This document shows positions 10,310 through 16,466 of a DNA stretch of 64,000 nt, piece after piece (position 1 is the first letter of the stretch; each line of letters begins with the position of its first letter). The notes under the pieces were generated by a model. That model saw only the letters and a list, made by a program, of their open reading frames with translations. It was not told where the DNA came from and did not search any database. The position numbers and the translations under genes are program-made. Origin of the DNA: Micromonospora halotolerans (lineage in GTDB: Bacteria; Actinomycetota; Actinomycetes; Mycobacteriales; Micromonosporaceae); assembly GCF_032108445.1 (NCBI RefSeq), contig NZ_CP134876.1, positions 5,332,001-5,396,000 on the forward strand, given 5' to 3'.

Positions 10310-11152
10310 TCAGCTTCCCGGCATGACCACGGCGTTCCCGGCCACCCGGATGCCGCCGGTGGCCGGCACGTCGACCACCAGCAGACCGGGCCGGCCCAGG
10401 TCCGCCCCTTGGTGCAGGTGCAGCGTGGTCGGCGGCTCGACCAGACCGTGGGTACGCAGGTAGCCGCCCAGCGCCGCGGCGGCCGCCCCGGTCGCCGGGT
10501 CCTCGACGACGCCGCCGACCGGGAAGGGATTGCGGACGTCGAACCGCGTGCCGGAGGCGCGCCACACCAGCGCCACGGTGGTCCAGTCCCGCCGCCGCAT
10601 CAGGTCGCGCAGCCGGTCGAAGTCGTAGTCGAGCGCGGCCAGCCGCTCCCGGGTCCCCGCGCCCAGAATCAGGTGGTACGCCCCGGCGTACGCGACGCGG
10701 GGTGGCAGCGACGGGTCGAGATCCGTCGCGGCCCAGTCCAGGGCGGCGAGCGCCTCGGCGAGATCGTCCGGCGCCACCGGCGCGTCCGAGGGCGCCACGC
10801 TGGTCAGGGTCGCGGTGGGCCGTCCGTCGGCGTCCCGGGCGGTCGCCACCCGGACCACGCCGGCCCGGGTCCGGAAGACCAGCTCGCCGGTGCCGGCGCG
10901 TTCGGCGACGGCCACCGCGGAGGCGATGGTCGCGTGGCCGCAGAACGGCACCTCGGCCTGCGGGCTGAAGTAGCGGACGTCGAACTCGCCCGGGCCGGCG
11001 GCGGTGAGGAACGCCGTCTCGGAGTATCCGACGTCGGCGGCGATGGCCTGCATCTCCGGGTCGGTGAGGGCACCGGCGTCGAGGACCACGCCGGCGGGGT
11101 TGCCGGCCGCCGGGTCGGTGGTGAAGGCGGCGTACCGCAGGACCTGCGTCAT
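10310..11152 (-). CDS. PhzF-family isomerase/epimerase-like protein
   Basis: The protein has 280 residues, normal for the PhzF family (two-domain diaminopimelate-epimerase fold). The N-terminal motif AAGNPAGVV and the segment GYSETAFLT are typical. Glu45 in that segment corresponds to the general acid/base that moves a proton in PhzF of phenazine synthesis. A conserved FCGHATIAS segment and a C-terminal GAAAAALGGYL segment support the call. No other phenazine genes are near, so the substrate is unknown; most family members are orphan isomerases. It lies 16 bases after the stop of the preceding GNAT gene and is probably the last gene of a four-gene minus-strand unit ending at the hairpin at 10267-10303. 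Confidence 0.85.
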   Translation of the reverse strand: MTQVLRYAAFTTDPAAGNPAGVVLDAGALTDPEMQAIAADVGYSETAFLTAAGPGEFDVRYFSPQAEVPFCGHATIASAVAVAERAGTGELVFRTRAGVVRVATARDADGRPTATLTSVAPSDAPVAPDDLAEALAALDWAATDLDPSLPPRVAYAGAYHLILGAGTRERLAALDYDFDRLRDLMRRRDWTTVALVWRASGTRFDVRNPFPVGGVVEDPATGAAAAALGGYLRTHGLVEPPTTLHLHQGADLGRPGLLVVDVPATGGIRVAGNAVVMPGS

Positions 11153-11168
11153 GGCGCCACCGTACGCG

Positions 11169-11687
11169 TCAACGCCCGGCGGGCCCCATCCACCGGATCT
11201 CGCCCTCGTGCCGGACGTCGGTGGGCGCCAGGCCGGCGGCGGTGGCGACGGCCGCGGAGGCCCGGTGCTCCGGGTGGATGTGGGCGACGACGTTCCGCAC
11301 CCCCTGCCGCCCGAGCCAGGCCACCAGCCCCCGGGCCGCCTCGCCGGCGATGCCCCGTCCCTGCCACTGTGTGCCCACCACCCAGGCGATCTCCGCGACC
11401 CGTTCGTGGTCCGGCCCGGTGACGGTCGCCTGGACGGTCCCCACCAGGCGCGCCTCGTCGCGGAGCCGGATCACCCAGTTGCACCAGGCGACGGCCGGGT
11501 CGGGCGAGCCGGCGACGAGCCGCTCGTAGCGGGCCCGCAGAGCCGGCGGATCGACCGGAGCACCACCGATGTAGGTGTGTAGCTCCGGGTCGGCCAACAC
11601 GGCCGCCATCTCCTTGGCATGCTCGACGAGCAGCGGCAGGAGGAGCAACCGCTCGGTGCGGATGGTGTCCGGGGTAATGGGCTTCAT
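11169..11687 (-). CDS. GNAT N-acetyltransferase (RimJ/RimL-like)
   Basis: The protein has 172 residues and begins IRTERLLLLPL, the usual opening of RimJ/RimL-type GNAT proteins that acetylate amino groups using acetyl-CoA. The acetyl-CoA pyrophosphate loop is visible as VGTQWQGRGIAGEAARGLV (Q/R-x-x-G-x-G/A pattern), followed by a helix and AHIHPEHRAS. The start used is the ATG at 11687, which has a weak AGG before it. An in-frame ATG at 11699 would add four residues and sit 7 bases from the stop of the upstream gene. Either way the gene is tightly packed between the DUF2000-DinB gene and the PhzF gene. The substrate cannot be told. Confidence 0.8.
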   Translation of the reverse strand: MKPITPDTIRTERLLLLPLLVEHAKEMAAVLADPELHTYIGGAPVDPPALRARYERLVAGSPDPAVAWCNWVIRLRDEARLVGTVQATVTGPDHERVAEIAWVVGTQWQGRGIAGEAARGLVAWLGRQGVRNVVAHIHPEHRASAAVATAAGLAPTDVRHEGEIRWMGPAGR

Positions 11688-11706
11688 ACGCCTGATCATG
11701 ACGGTG

Positions 11707-12690
11707 CTACATGCCGACAGTCCCGTCGATTCGTTCGCGGAGCAGGTCGGCGTGCCCGTTGTGGCGGGCGTACTCCTCGATCAGGTGCACGAGGACCCAC
11801 CGCAGCGAGACGCTGCCGCGCCAGGTGTCGTGACCTTCGATGTCGAGGTCGCGGGCGTCGGCGATGAACGTGTCGGCGAACGCGATCTCGTCGTGCCAGG
11901 CGCGGTGCGCGGCGGCGATGACGGTCGGCTCGGGAACCGCGTCGTCGAAGTCGCCGTCCGGGTTCGTCGCGGACGAGAACCGCGGAGGCGCGGGTTGCCC
12001 GGCCAGCACCTGGCGGAACCAGCGGCGCTCCACGTCGGCGAGGTGTCGGATGAGGCCGAGCAGCGACAGCGTCGACGGCGGCACCGCGCGCCGGGCCAGG
12101 GCTTCCGCGACGCCGGCGCACTTCAGTGCGAGCGTGTCGCGTTGGGCCCGGAGCATGTCGTGCAGCAGCTGCCGTTCACCGACGTTGGCGGGGCTGCTGA
12201 ACCGGTGGTCCTCGACGGTGGGGAACAGCCCTGCCTTCCGGTGCGTTCTGCCGGCCTCTGCGCTGACCGGGGCCTCGGCGGCGTAGAGCGGGAGTCGCTT
12301 CGTCAGCGCGGTGATCCGGCTGCGCGGGCCGTACGCCGCGACGGCGACGTAGTCGATCTCGTTGGCGGGCGTCGTGGCGAGCGCGGCCAGGTAGCCGTCG
12401 TAGCTGCGGGCCTGCCGGGCGACCTCATTGAAGCCCACAGTGATCAGATCGTCGTCGGCACGAGCGCTGCGGTGCAGGTCGCGGAGCTGGTCGGCGGTGG
12501 CGCTCAGAATGGGCACGGGATGGGGGTTCAGCCCGGCGTGCCGCTCGCCGGAGCCGTCCTTGGCGTCCCCAGCCGGTGGGTCGGGTAGCCGTCCGCCGAG
12601 GCTCAACGCGAGCACCGCCGCGGCGTTGGCCGCCAGCGCGGCCGGCAGGTCGGCACGGATGACGATCACGAGTTTGGTGCTCAAGGTCAT
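11707..12690 (-). CDS. DUF2000-DinB (DUF664) two-domain protein
   Basis: The protein has 327 residues. The first 135 or so (STKLVIVIRADLPAALAANAAAVLALSLGG onward, with ADDDLITVGFNEVARQARSYD) look like the DUF2000 family, related to peptidyl-tRNA hydrolase 2-like folds. The second part (from about residue 160: LLHDMLRAQRDTLALKCAGVAEALA, then LSLLGLIRHLADVERRWFRQVL, and a C-terminal HLIEEYARHNGHADLLRERIDG) is a DinB/DUF664 four-helix bundle. It carries the three conserved histidines that bind metal in bacillithiol- or mycothiol-transferase-like enzymes. The start at 12690 has GGGAGA 9 bases upstream. An open frame continues further upstream but overlaps the next gene and is Pro/Ala/Ser noise. 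The domain fusion is unusual. Confidence 0.75.
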   Translation of the reverse strand: MTLSTKLVIVIRADLPAALAANAAAVLALSLGGRLPDPPAGDAKDGSGERHAGLNPHPVPILSATADQLRDLHRSARADDDLITVGFNEVARQARSYDGYLAALATTPANEIDYVAVAAYGPRSRITALTKRLPLYAAEAPVSAEAGRTHRKAGLFPTVEDHRFSSPANVGERQLLHDMLRAQRDTLALKCAGVAEALARRAVPPSTLSLLGLIRHLADVERRWFRQVLAGQPAPPRFSSATNPDGDFDDAVPEPTVIAAAHRAWHDEIAFADTFIADARDLDIEGHDTWRGSVSLRWVLVHLIEEYARHNGHADLLRERIDGTVGM

Positions 12691-12757
12691 GCCGCTGTCT
12701 CCCGATCGGTCGGAGGTTGGGGCCGCGGATGCGTCGGCGCTCGATGGCGGGCACGGG

Positions 12758-13831
12758 TCATCGGTGGCCGTCCCGGATGCGCTGGCCGTCCCGGATGCGC
12801 TGGCCGGCCCGGAGGCGGGCGGCGGCGGCCGGGGTCGAGCCGGTGGCCCGGGCGGTACGCAGGACGCCGGTGAGGGTGTCGGCGATGCCGCGGACCCGGA
12901 CGGCGGCTTGGTCGGAGGTCTCGCCGTGCAGTTCGACCGCGGTGGCATGGATGATGCCCCCGGCGCTGACCACGATGTCCGGCGCCCAGAGGATGCGCCG
13001 CTGGTGCAGCAGGTCCGCGGTGGCCGGGGTGTCGAGTTGGTTGTTGGCCGGCCCGGCGATCGCGGCGCAGCGCAGCCTCGGCACCGAGTGCCCGGTCAGC
13101 AGGCCGCCGAGAGCGGCGGGGACGAGGACGTCCACGTCGGCGGTGAGGCAGTCCCGCGGGCCGACCCAGGCGGCACCGGCGGCGTCAGCGAGCGCGCGCC
13201 GGCTGTCGTCGAGGTCGCTGGCCACCAGCGTCGCGCCGGTGCCGGCGAGCATCCGTAGCACGTGGCTGCCGACGCGGCCGAGGCCGAGCACGGCAAAGCT
13301 GCGCGCGGACAGGTCGGCCGAACCGAACCGCTCGGCGCACAACGCGCGCAGCGCGGCCAGGACGCCGACGGCAGTGTGCCCGGAGGAGTCGCCGCTGCCG
13401 CCGGCGTCAACCGGCCGGCAGAACGCGTGCGCGGTCCGCTCGGCGATCGTGACCATGTCGTCCGGTCCGGTTCCCACGTCCGGGCCGGTGGCGTAGGCGC
13501 CCGCCAGACCAGCGATGACATCGCCCACGTCGTGCAGGACGGCCCGGCGGGTGATCCGGTCGGGCTTCCGGCCCGGCGGAAGGGCGACGACGGTCTTGCC
13601 GCCGCCGTTGGGCAGCCCGGCCAGCGCGCACTTGTCCGACATCGCGGCGGAGAGTCGCAGTGCGTCGGTGAGCCCGTCCCGCCAGTGCGGGTAGTTCGCC
13701 AGCCGGCAACCACCGATGGCCTGCCCGAGCGCGGTCGAGTGCACCGCGACGATGATCGGCAGGCCGGATCGGGTGCCCCGCCTGACGACGACGTGTTCGT
13801 GTGGTGACTCGCTGTCGGAGTCGACTGTCAT
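12758..13831 (-). CDS. Glu/Leu/Phe/Val-type amino acid dehydrogenase
   Basis: The protein has 357 residues, matching octameric leucine/phenylalanine/valine dehydrogenases, which oxidatively deaminate amino acids with NAD. The substrate-binding part shows GQAIGGCRLANYP and LSAAMSDKCALAGLPNGGGKTVV, with the conserved lysines of this family in the DKCAL and GGGK segments. The Rossmann nucleotide site is AVLGLGRVGSHVLRMLAGTG followed by an acidic D, then ASDLDD. The later segment VLVPAALGG and the AGPANNQL motif are also typical. The start at 13831 has AGGAG upstream. The last residues contain a duplicated hexapeptide QRIRDG. An Lrp/AsnC regulator is transcribed divergently 102 bases away, the usual arrangement for amino acid catabolic dehydrogenases. 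The exact amino acid is not determined. Confidence 0.85.
   Translation of the reverse strand: MTVDSDSESPHEHVVVRRGTRSGLPIIVAVHSTALGQAIGGCRLANYPHWRDGLTDALRLSAAMSDKCALAGLPNGGGKTVVALPPGRKPDRITRRAVLHDVGDVIAGLAGAYATGPDVGTGPDDMVTIAERTAHAFCRPVDAGGSGDSSGHTAVGVLAALRALCAERFGSADLSARSFAVLGLGRVGSHVLRMLAGTGATLVASDLDDSRRALADAAGAAWVGPRDCLTADVDVLVPAALGGLLTGHSVPRLRCAAIAGPANNQLDTPATADLLHQRRILWAPDIVVSAGGIIHATAVELHGETSDQAAVRVRGIADTLTGVLRTARATGSTPAAAARLRAGQRIRDGQRIRDGHR
12765..12800. repeat. 18-base tandem repeat, two perfect copies
   Basis: The unit TGGCCGTCCCGGATGCGC occurs at 12765-12782 and again at 12783-12800, followed by a partial copy. It encodes the duplicated QRIRDG hexapeptide at the extreme C-terminus of the amino acid dehydrogenase, so it keeps the frame. 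Confidence 0.85.
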
Positions 13832-13909
13832 GATGATCGCTGCTCCTGTCGTTGGCTTGCTCGAACAGGGCAGACAGTAGCCATCTGACCGGTGCTGTCC
13901 GGCTCCCAG

Positions 13910-13922
13910 CGAACATCGTTCG
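13910..13922. promoter_or_regulatory. Inverted repeat in the Lrp/dehydrogenase divergent promoter
   Basis: CGAAC-ATC-GTTCG is a perfect 5-base inverted repeat with a 3-base centre. It lies directly before the ribosome site (GGGGA at 13922-13926) of the Lrp gene. A role as an autoregulatory Lrp site is inference from its position. Confidence 0.4.
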
Positions 13923-13933
13923 GGGAACGTGCC

Positions 13934-14404
13934 ATGATGTCGACCGTGGACGAACTTGATACGGCGATCATCCGGCATCTGCAGACACATGCGCGGCAGA
14001 CCAACCGCGAGCTGGCCCGTGCCGTGGGCATCGCGCCGTCAACCTGCCTCGAGCGCGTGCGTGCGCTACGGGAACGCGGCGTGATCACCGGCTACCACGC
14101 CGAGATCAACCTGTCCGCGCTCAACCGCGGGGTGCAAGCCCTGTTGCATGTGCAGGTCCGCCCGCTGAGCCGCACCGTCATCGACGGCTTCAAGAAGTAC
14201 GCCATGAGCCTGCCCGAGGTGGTGGCGGTGTTCGTCGTGGCGGGCGGCGACGACTTCCTCGTCCAGGTGGCCGTGCCCAGCGTGGACAGCCTGCACGCCT
14301 TCCTCATGGACAAGTTCAGCGGACGCCGCGAGATCGTCGGGTTCCGCAGCTCGGTCATCTACCGGCACGCCCGAAAGCAGGTCATCGAACCGCTCGACCT
14401 GTGA
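13934..14404 (+). CDS. Lrp/AsnC family transcriptional regulator
   Basis: The protein has 156 residues, standard for the family. The N-terminal helix-turn-helix is clear (VDELDTAIIRHLQTHARQTN, then LARAVGIAPSTCLERVRALRERGVI). The C-terminal half is the alpha/beta ligand-binding (RAM) domain with the typical VRPLSRTVIDGF and FVVAGGDDFLVQVAVP segments. Such proteins sense amino acids and control adjacent catabolic or synthetic genes. Its divergent partner is an amino acid dehydrogenase, which is the likely main target. ATG at 13934 is chosen because GGGGA lies 7 bases upstream; an upstream GTG at 13892 has no ribosome site. Confidence 0.9.
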   Translation: MMSTVDELDTAIIRHLQTHARQTNRELARAVGIAPSTCLERVRALRERGVITGYHAEINLSALNRGVQALLHVQVRPLSRTVIDGFKKYAMSLPEVVAVFVVAGGDDFLVQVAVPSVDSLHAFLMDKFSGRREIVGFRSSVIYRHARKQVIEPLDL

Positions 14405-14441
14405 CCATGCGAAACGTCCGGCGGCGCGAATCCGCGGATGA

Positions 14442-14909
14442 TCATTGCTCGCGCACGGGCGAGGCCGGCTCGCGCACCATGAACACGTCCACCGGATCCT
14501 CGGCCTCGAGGGTGAACCCGTGCCGTTCGTACAGCCGCCGGGCCGGACTGCCCTGCAACACGTTCAGCCGGACCACGGCGCCCTCGCGGTCACACCGCGC
14601 CAGCAGCCCGCGCAGCACGGCCGTACCGATGCCGCTGCCCTGCACGTGCGGAGTGAGGTAGAAGTGCTCCAGCCAATGGGCGTCCTCGGCCGGCCGCAGC
14701 GACACGCAGCCGGCGAACGCGCCGCCCACCTCGACCACCCAGGTGTGCGCCGGGGCGAACCCGTTCCGCAGTCGCTGCCGCACCCGCTGCTCGTCGTACC
14801 GCCCGAGTCGCTCCAGGTCCGCCCGCAGCACCACGGCCCGCAACTCGACCGCCGCCTCGACGTCCGCCGCCGAAGCCGGCCGAATCTCCCAGTCCGCCAC
14901 GATCGTCAA
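14442..14909 (-). CDS. GNAT N-acetyltransferase
   Basis: The protein has 155 residues in a single GNAT domain. The opening WEIRPASAADVEAAVEL is the usual beta1-alpha1 segment. The acetyl-CoA binding motif A is HVQGSGIGTAVLRGLLARC (Q-x-x-G-x-G), preceded by HWLEHFYLTP. The motif B segment LNVLQGSPARRLYERHGFTL follows. These enzymes move an acetyl group from acetyl-CoA to an amine; the acceptor is unknown. It stands alone, convergent with the Lrp gene on its left and on the same strand as the GH16 gene on its right, from which a strong hairpin at 14940-14971 separates it. Confidence 0.85.
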   Translation of the reverse strand: MTIVADWEIRPASAADVEAAVELRAVVLRADLERLGRYDEQRVRQRLRNGFAPAHTWVVEVGGAFAGCVSLRPAEDAHWLEHFYLTPHVQGSGIGTAVLRGLLARCDREGAVVRLNVLQGSPARRLYERHGFTLEAEDPVDVFMVREPASPVREQ

Positions 14910-14939
14910 ACTACTTTGCCGCGGTGGTCGCCGGTGATG

Positions 14940-14971
14940 CCGGGGCGGACGGTCCCGACCGTCCGCCCCGG
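14940..14971 (-). terminator. Hairpin terminator of the GH16 gene
   Basis: A perfect 14-base stem, CCGGGGCGGACGGT at 14940-14953 pairing with 14958-14971, encloses a CCCG loop. It lies 30 bases after the GH16 stop codon in its direction of transcription. Confidence 0.75.
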
Positions 14972-15000
14972 TGTCAATCCGGCCGGCAGGTGCGGGGCGG

Positions 15001-16245
15001 TCAGCGGCGCCATTTCTGGTTGGCGCCGCCGGTGCAGTCCCAGATCTGGAGGCGGGTGCCGTCGGCGGAGCTGGCGCCCGTCGCGTCCAGGCACTTGTTG
15101 GCCTGCGGGTTCACGATGTCGCCGGTGGCGCTGAAGACCCACCGCTGGGCGCCGCTGCCGTTGCAGTCCCAGAGCTGCACCTTCGCACCGTTGGCGGTCG
15201 ACCCGCCGCTCACGTCGAGGCACTTGCCCAGGGCGCGGACCGAGCCGTCGGTGTTCCAGGCCCACCGCTGGGCGGCGGTGCCGTTGCAGGTCCAGAGCTG
15301 GACGGCCGTGCCGTTGGCGGTGTTGGCGCCGGCCACGTCCACGCACTTGTTGCCGACCCCGACGATCTGCCCGCCGGTGCCACCGCCCCCGCCGCCACCG
15401 TTGTCCCAGGCCTGCACCCGGACGTAGTCGATGGTCATGGTCTGCGGGAAGGTGGTGCTGCCGTCCGGCGAGCCCGGCCAGTTGCCGCCGACCGCCACGT
15501 TCATGATCATGAAGAACGGGTGGTCGAAGACCCACCGGTTGCCGCCCGCGTCGGCCGGCGTCTTGCGGGAGTACGCGACGCCGTCCAGGTACCAGGTGAT
15601 CGAGTCGGGCGCCCAGTCGACCGTGTAGGTGTGGAAGGCGTCGGCGAGCGCCTGGCCGCCGGGCAGCGAGGTCTGCCCGGTCAGCGGGTTGCCGCCGGAG
15701 TAGCCCGGCCCGTGCAGGCTGCCGTGCACGGTGGACGGTTCACGGCCGATGTTCTCCATGATGTCGATCTCGCCGCTGTTGGGCCACGGGTTGGTGGCGA
15801 TGTCGTTGCCGAGCATCCAGAACGCCGGCCAGATCCCTTGCCCGCGCGGGATCTTGATGCGCGCCTCGAAGCGGCCGTACGCCTGGCTGAACGTGCCGTT
15901 GGTGAGCAACCGGGCCGAGGTGTACTGGCAGCTGCCGTACCAGCAGGAGAAGCCGGACGGGTTCTCCCGGCGGGCGGTGATGACCATGTTGCCGTTGCCG
16001 TCGAGGGCGGCGTTGCGGGTGCTGTTGGTGTAGTACTGCAGCTCGTTGTTGCCCCAGCCGCTGCCGCCGATGTCGTACCGCCATCGGCTGGCGTCCGGCG
16101 GCGTCCCGGCGGCGCCGTTGAAGTCGTCGGACCAGGTCACCGCGCCGGGCGCGGCCACGGCGGGGGTGTCGGTGACGGTGGTGAGCGCGGCCGTGAGGCC
16201 CACGGCCGCGAGGGCCACGGCGGCGATGGTGCGGATCCTGCGCAC
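15001..16245 (-). CDS. Secreted GH16 endo-beta-1,3-glucanase with ricin-type lectin domain
   Basis: The protein has 414 residues. Residues 1-32 form a signal peptide (cleavage near AVAA). Residues 35-281 are a GH16 catalytic domain. GEIDIMENIG (158-167) holds the nucleophile Glu159, the assisting Asp161 and the acid/base Glu164. GGSGWGNNELQYYT and the WPAFWMLG segment are typical of laminarinases. A Gly-rich linker (283-292) leads to a ricin B-type trefoil (CBM13, 293-414) with three QxW-like repeats (AQRW, AQRW, NQKW) for carbohydrate binding. The enzyme should cut beta-1,3-glucan outside the cell. The GTG start at 16245 has GGAGG upstream. It is divergent from a GH3 beta-glucosidase, and a CebR-like operator abuts its promoter. 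Confidence 0.93.
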   Translation of the reverse strand: MRRIRTIAAVALAAVGLTAALTTVTDTPAVAAPGAVTWSDDFNGAAGTPPDASRWRYDIGGSGWGNNELQYYTNSTRNAALDGNGNMVITARRENPSGFSCWYGSCQYTSARLLTNGTFSQAYGRFEARIKIPRGQGIWPAFWMLGNDIATNPWPNSGEIDIMENIGREPSTVHGSLHGPGYSGGNPLTGQTSLPGGQALADAFHTYTVDWAPDSITWYLDGVAYSRKTPADAGGNRWVFDHPFFMIMNVAVGGNWPGSPDGSTTFPQTMTIDYVRVQAWDNGGGGGGGTGGQIVGVGNKCVDVAGANTANGTAVQLWTCNGTAAQRWAWNTDGSVRALGKCLDVSGGSTANGAKVQLWDCNGSGAQRWVFSATGDIVNPQANKCLDATGASSADGTRLQIWDCTGGANQKWRR

Positions 16246-16289
16246 GGTGCCTCCCTGCTGTTAACAAGACATAAAGATAAGCTTCGATG

Positions 16290-16318
16290 AAGTTATGAAC
16301 GAAGTGCGGAGCTGTCAA
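16290..16318 (-). promoter_or_regulatory. Promoter of the GH16 gene
   Basis: On the minus strand, a consensus -35 TTGACA (16313-16318) is followed by a 17-base spacer and a -10-like TAACTT (16290-16295). This lies about 45 bases before the GTG start at 16245. The CebR-like palindrome at 16318-16331 touches the -35. Confidence 0.65.
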
Positions 16319-16331
16319 GAGAGCGCTCCCT
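16318..16331. promoter_or_regulatory. CebR-like LacI-family operator between GH16 and GH3
   Basis: AGAGAGCGCTCCCT matches the known streptomycete CebR operator TGGGAGCGCTCCCA at 11 of 14 positions, with a perfect GAGCGCTC core. It sits between two divergent beta-glucan hydrolase genes and abuts the GH16 -35 box, where a LacI-type repressor would block transcription. A related site lies at 48758-48771 before a GH6 gene. The regulator itself is not in the window. Confidence 0.6.
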
Positions 16332-16343
16332 GAGCTGGCGTGA

Positions 16344-16357
16344 CGGTTCCGGAACCG
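16344..16357. promoter_or_regulatory. Perfect palindrome before the GH3 gene
   Basis: CGGTTCCGGAACCG is a 14-base perfect palindrome. A second, imperfect version (CGGTTCGGA with TCCGGAACCG) follows at about 16384-16406. The repeated CGGTTCCGG half-site might be a second regulator site for the GH3 gene or RNA structure in its leader; the sequence alone does not decide. Confidence 0.35.
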
Positions 16358-16466
16358 GCCGGAAACATTGACGTGACGCGATGCGGTTCGGAAGGATCCG
16401 GAACCGGGACGTGGGCGGACCCGGGCCGACGGGGCACCGGGCGACCGGTCCCGTGGGAGGCGCGAG

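Noticed and set aside
15001..15370. Repeated segments at the end of the GH16 gene as a DNA repeat element
   Set aside because: They are the three lobes of the ricin-type lectin domain, diverged at DNA level.
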